From the NCBI GenBank assembly GCA_048013815.1, contig CM106586.1:15314001-15378000 (forward strand): a DNA stretch of 64,000 nucleotides, written 5' to 3'. A program made the position numbers and the translations under genes. Origin of the DNA: Setoptus koraiensis. Taxonomy: Eukaryota > Arthropoda. A model generated the notes under the pieces. That model saw only the letters and a program-made list of their open reading frames with translations. It made no database searches and was not told the DNA's origin. Positions 60,001 to 64,000 of the stretch are shown here, piece after piece. Numbering within the stretch: the stretch's first letter is position 1; the number at the start of each line of letters is the position of its first letter.

Positions 60001-63000
60001 ATTTATTTATGCCTCATCAATTATCTCTCGCTCGGACACAGCCAGAGAGTGGCCATCTCTTGTTGGCGTGCGCTATGCGTGTTGCCGTGACTCGGCGCCG
60101 TTCGCCGGCCGCTTCCATGCGGAGTAGCAGGGCGCCGAGTAGCGGGGCGTTTCCGGCGGCGCGCCGCCGTTCGAGTTAATTAAGTTGATTGGCGGCTCGA
60201 ATTGAGTGGGGGGCACTCTCTCGCTCGCTGTTTCGGCGCGGTGCGGCACCGCGGCGCTGCGGTGTGTGCGGGTCAGGCCGAGTCAAGCGGACAGCAAGTG
60301 AGTTACGATTGAGAATTTACGGCAAACGATTGAGAGTTTACGGGAAAAGATTGAGAGTTTGCGGGACAAGAATCGACGACTCAATTATGAAGCGAGAGTT
60401 TCAATCATGCCGCTTGTGTGTGCCGACGCTCAATTCGCTCAATTGAATTCATGCGATTGCGAGTGGCTCGAGCTGCCAATAGCTCGTTTATCCAATATTA
60501 CATAATTTATGCCACAGTAATGAGAGACATTAGAGGGGCCATTACTGCGGGCTTATGACCGATTGGCGGGCCGGCTGCCGGCCGAAATTGACTGGCCGAC
60601 CGACCGACCGAGCGACTGACCGAGCGACTGCGGCTGCCGCGACGAGAACCGCGACGAGAACCGCGACGAGACGAACGAACATAAATAACGGCGAGACAGC
60701 GCCAATAAAGACAACATTTCCTCCTAAAGAACGCCACTACGGACAGACGGCCGGCCGGCCCGACGCGTCTCGGCCGGCCGACGTTGTCCCGTCGGCAGCC
60801 GATTGCAATTGAAACGAACGGCACAGGTCGACGGCGAGCGCCTCGTGTCGCATCGTTTGCATCGGCCAGTTTCGGCGGCCGACGCCAGCGAATGCGCCCA
60901 TCAACCACAACAACGACAACAACGACACCGACGGCAACAACGACACCGACGGCAACAGCGACATCAGCGACAACAGCGGCAACAGCGACAACAGCGGCAA
61001 CTGCGACAGGTACGGCGCCCAACAACCGCCAGCGACCGCACTCTTGCTCGATGCGTCACCCGCTCGCAGCAAGCGGGTGCCCGGGTGAGCGGGCGACGGG
61101 CGAGCCGACTCACCCGAGCGCGGTGAGCGCCGCGAGTGCAGTGGCCAGTCAAATGTGGCAGTCAAATGTGGCTGGTCAATTTTGGTGGTGTTCACATTAT
61201 GTTGTGAACTTTTAATATGTTTGACCGAGACAATTGGTTGTGCGCCGCATAATGTCATTATTGCGGCCCGTCGTCCCGTCGTCTCGTTGGTCTGCCGGCC
61301 CGTCGGCTCGCTCGTCAGCTTGTTAGCGGCCCATTTATAAATTATAATATAATTACAATAACACAATGACTGCGATTCATCTCGACAGGAGCCGTCTCGA
61401 CGACAGCAATCAGCCCGACGGCCGACGACGGCGCCCTATCGAGCCCATACTATGGGCGCATTTATCCAATATTCATGCGCAAATCCGTCTATTAGCATAA
61501 TTCGGCCATACACATCCAATATACGCTTATGTATTAGCTAATGCGTATTGGCGAAAGCCAATCACGGCCGTCGTGGCATGCGCCCCGATTGCGTCGGCGC
61601 CACAAATTAGCATACTGGCCACTGTTGGGCTCGAGCGGCTTGCTGCCGCCATCATCCGTCGACAGTGCTCATTGTCGCAACGGTCAGCGGCCATGTCGCA
61701 CTGACCGCTGGTCAGCGAGCAACGGTCGTCGCGACGAAGCTCGATATTCGAGAGTCCAACTCACCTGACAGACGACGACCTGTGACTCACAGGCTGTGAA
61801 GTGACCAGTCGCGTCGAATGGAAGCGCATCGCAGTATGGCACCGCATTGCGGTGATTGTAACCACCGTTAGGGCGCCAAGTGGACACATGTTTTGTCGCC
61901 ATCTGGCGACAGGGTGGCCAGCTACAAGTGGCGGCTAGGAGTAGCGACGGACGGAAAGCTTGCGCCAGTTCGAGCTGGCTGGCGAGATACGATCGCAACG
62001 TGAGCTGAAAGCTTTTTGAGCGATTTTTATTCTCGAGTTGCGTCGCGCAAGTTGTGTCGCGGCGACCCGACTGACCCGTTGTTGGTCGGTCTGTGGCGCT
62101 GGCAATTTTTTAAAAAAAAAGAGACACAATTCGCCAAAACGAAGCAGACAGCAAAGCGGAAAAGTGGCCAGCTCACGAGCCGAAATGGCCGAATAGCTGG
62201 ATAAAGTGTGTTCACCTGTCACTGGCTGCTGCTGCACTTGAACTGACGGTGGCGCTGGCGCTGGCATAAATAAAGAAATAAAATAAAATGACGATAACAC
62301 GATGATAAAATCAAATGTAAAATTGAGCCATTGTGGTTGATTTTATCATTTCGAGGCGTCGTCGCCGGCAACCGGCCGGGGTTGCACAATGGAGACAGTT
62401 GATTGCTCTGGCGCCGCCGCCGCCGCTATCATTCATTGTGAGCGCGGAGGTGATAATTTGGCCCTGTTCGCATTGTGTCTTTTTGCCAAAAATTGGCCCG
62501 CTCTCTTTGTGTGTCTGTGGTCGTCAATAGTTATTAAAATTAGCCAGCTATCGACTGATTTAGCTGGCTCTGTTACCGAGCTTGTGAAGGCTGGCTTGCC
62601 AAGTTGGCAGCGACTGACTTGTGAGACGCTCGGCTAACGGGACGCTCGGCTAACGGGACGCTCGGCAAACGGGACGCTCAGCGATCCAACGGGCCGAACG
62701 GGCCGAACGAGAGCAGACGCGACAAGGAACAAGGCGCAGCATCACGATGGAGCGTGACTTTCACTTGATGATGTGATCCCGTTCGACGTCGTGCACCCAT
62801 TACGTAATTGTGCAGCGTCGTCGTCGCCGTCGTCGCCGTCGGTCCACAGGCGTACTGCAGCAGTCGCCAAGCCAGCACAGGTAGACGAGCTCAGGTATCG
62901 GCGCAACTGGCAATTGTGACGCAATCGGCGCACCGTCTCTCGAACGGCGCGAATCTGTGCCCCGCTGTATGTGCATGCTCTGTGCAGTGTGCCGTCGATT

Positions 63001-63746
63001 GTTTGCTTCGACAAGCATCTATCCGATCGCCACTTGCTCTGGCGAGCGGTCCAATGGCGAGAGAGAGAGAGAGAGAGAGAGGCCGAATGAATCGGATCGA
63101 AGAATGTTGCGAAATCGGACGGCTCGCTGTGCGGATGAAGAGCGCACATCCGCACTTTATCCGCACAGCGAGCAGAGTGGCGCCGTGCGCAACAACCGAC
63201 AACAACTGACAACAACCGACAACAACCGGTCGATTGAGACACCAATTGATTGGACAGTATCTATTGATAATGCTTTTCGCAACACTTTCGACGGCACTTT
63301 TAATAACACTCTCGAAAATATCCTTTCGATAACGTCGACGCCGTTACTTTTGATACTTCGACGATGTTGCGGCCACTTTTGGCGCTGCACTGACAACAGA
63401 CACCGACAACACACTGGCAACACACTGGCAACGAGCGACCGACGCCAACAACTAATTGGACGGCAACAAAGAGCGCCAAAGTAAATCATGCTCGCCTTAA
63501 TAGCGAGCTCTTACGCAACAAATTATCCTTGTATCGTCCGCTTGAAGCGAGCCCAGCGCCGTTTAGCCGTTCAGCCGTTTAGAGCTGTCGTCAATTAAAT
63601 CGTGGGCGGCTAAATCAGTTTCGGATTTGCTGCTCATCGCATTATGCCTTTGATTGGATATTTTTCGATATTTTCAAATGTTTCGAAACATTTGAAATGT
63701 TTCGAGAAATTTTTGAATTCGAGTTGCGCATCCAGCGATCACTCAC

Positions 63747-64000
63747 AAAACGTCCGTTCTCATTTTTGAGATTCGTTTGTGGATATCCACGCATTGTTGC
63801 CACTTGTTTGCTTTGACCGTCTCTGTTTGACCGTTTTCCACTTGACTGTTTGCGCGGCTTAGCGACATCGGCGGCCTTCGACTCGGGCCGCCCCAACACC
63901 GACTGTCGCCGGCCCGGCGGCTCGGTCTCGGCGGCTCGGGCCAGGCAGCGCACAACGGCCCGATTTGAGCGATTCGGCGCGACAGAGCGCACCGTAAATG
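63747..64000 (-). CDS. Possible exon running off the right edge
   Basis: One minus-strand frame is open from the window edge to a GTGAGT donor at 63746 (TVRSVAPNRSNRAVVRCLAR at the start, ATMRGYPQTNLKNENGRF at the end). A second frame is also open near the donor (WQQCVDIHKRISKM). The composition is basic and not low complexity, but no domain is recognised and the two frames cannot be told apart by eye. Confidence 0.2.

Larger units (their letters stand above)
49248..63746. other. Gene-free, repeat-rich stretch to the right
   Basis: No domain-bearing frame was found in 14.5 kb. Contents include TTG tracts (51295-51410, 54655-54760), a CA run (50316-50343), GA runs (55145-55163, 63059-63081), (TTATTA)-rich segments at 57770-57865, a loose AT-rich hairpin at about 58865-58920, and several tandem arrays listed separately. 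Long plus-strand frames such as the one around 58420-59064 have no recognisable features. Confidence 0.45.

Overview
This is eukaryotic nuclear DNA, almost certainly from an arthropod and probably a chelicerate such as a mite with short introns. The evidence is an ecdysone-receptor-type nuclear receptor, introns of about 100-220 bp with GTAAGT/GTGAGT donors and pyrimidine-AG acceptors, and long Gln/Asn/His/Thr homopolymers in coding exons. The lineage below arthropod is inference. Most of the window is non-coding, rich in microsatellites (CA/TG, CAA/TTG), short tandem arrays and small palindromes. Many long open frames here are shadows of those repeats.

Layout: (1) 1-965, minus strand: an exon of the ecdysone receptor gene (EcR) encoding the whole two-finger DNA-binding domain and a long low-complexity hinge that runs off the left edge. 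(2) About 1-20.8 kb: repeat-rich DNA, presumably intron or 5' flank of EcR, with one weak upstream exon candidate, foldback elements, a palindrome next to a TATA-like box and a 58-codon ORF. (3) 20.8-24.8 kb: a more AT-rich island holding a small family of cysteine-rich secreted proteins. Two intact genes are head to head (22507-23058 minus, 24104-24598 plus) in an inverted duplication, a third copy is a pseudogene (21537-21920), and a frameshifted FF-domain-like remnant lies beside it. The two intact genes share an almost identical signal peptide but have strongly diverged mature regions with the same doubled cysteine pattern. I do not recognise the family.

(4) 25.7-35.8 kb (perhaps to 37.7 kb), minus strand: one very large gene for a type II single-pass membrane protein. 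It has a cytoplasmic region of about 1000 residues, a transmembrane segment, a SEA domain, a Gln/Asn/Ser/Thr-rich stalk of more than 1700 residues, an LDL-receptor class A repeat, an SRCR-like domain split over two exons, and a final LDLa repeat. This is the ectodomain plan of type II transmembrane serine proteases (corin/matriptase-like), but the modelled protein stops without a protease domain. The splice phases of all five proposed exons agree. (5) 37.7-64 kb: mostly repeat-rich intergenic or intronic DNA, with one good candidate for a signal-peptide-bearing first exon on the plus strand (38945-39141), a perfect 48-bp palindrome at 49200-49247, and a possible exon at the right edge.

The genes do not form a pathway. 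EcR is a hormone-dependent transcription factor, the giant membrane protein is a cell-surface or matrix-type molecule, and the small cysteine-rich proteins are secreted. All exon boundaries were read by eye from splice consensus and reading-frame agreement and have no transcript support.
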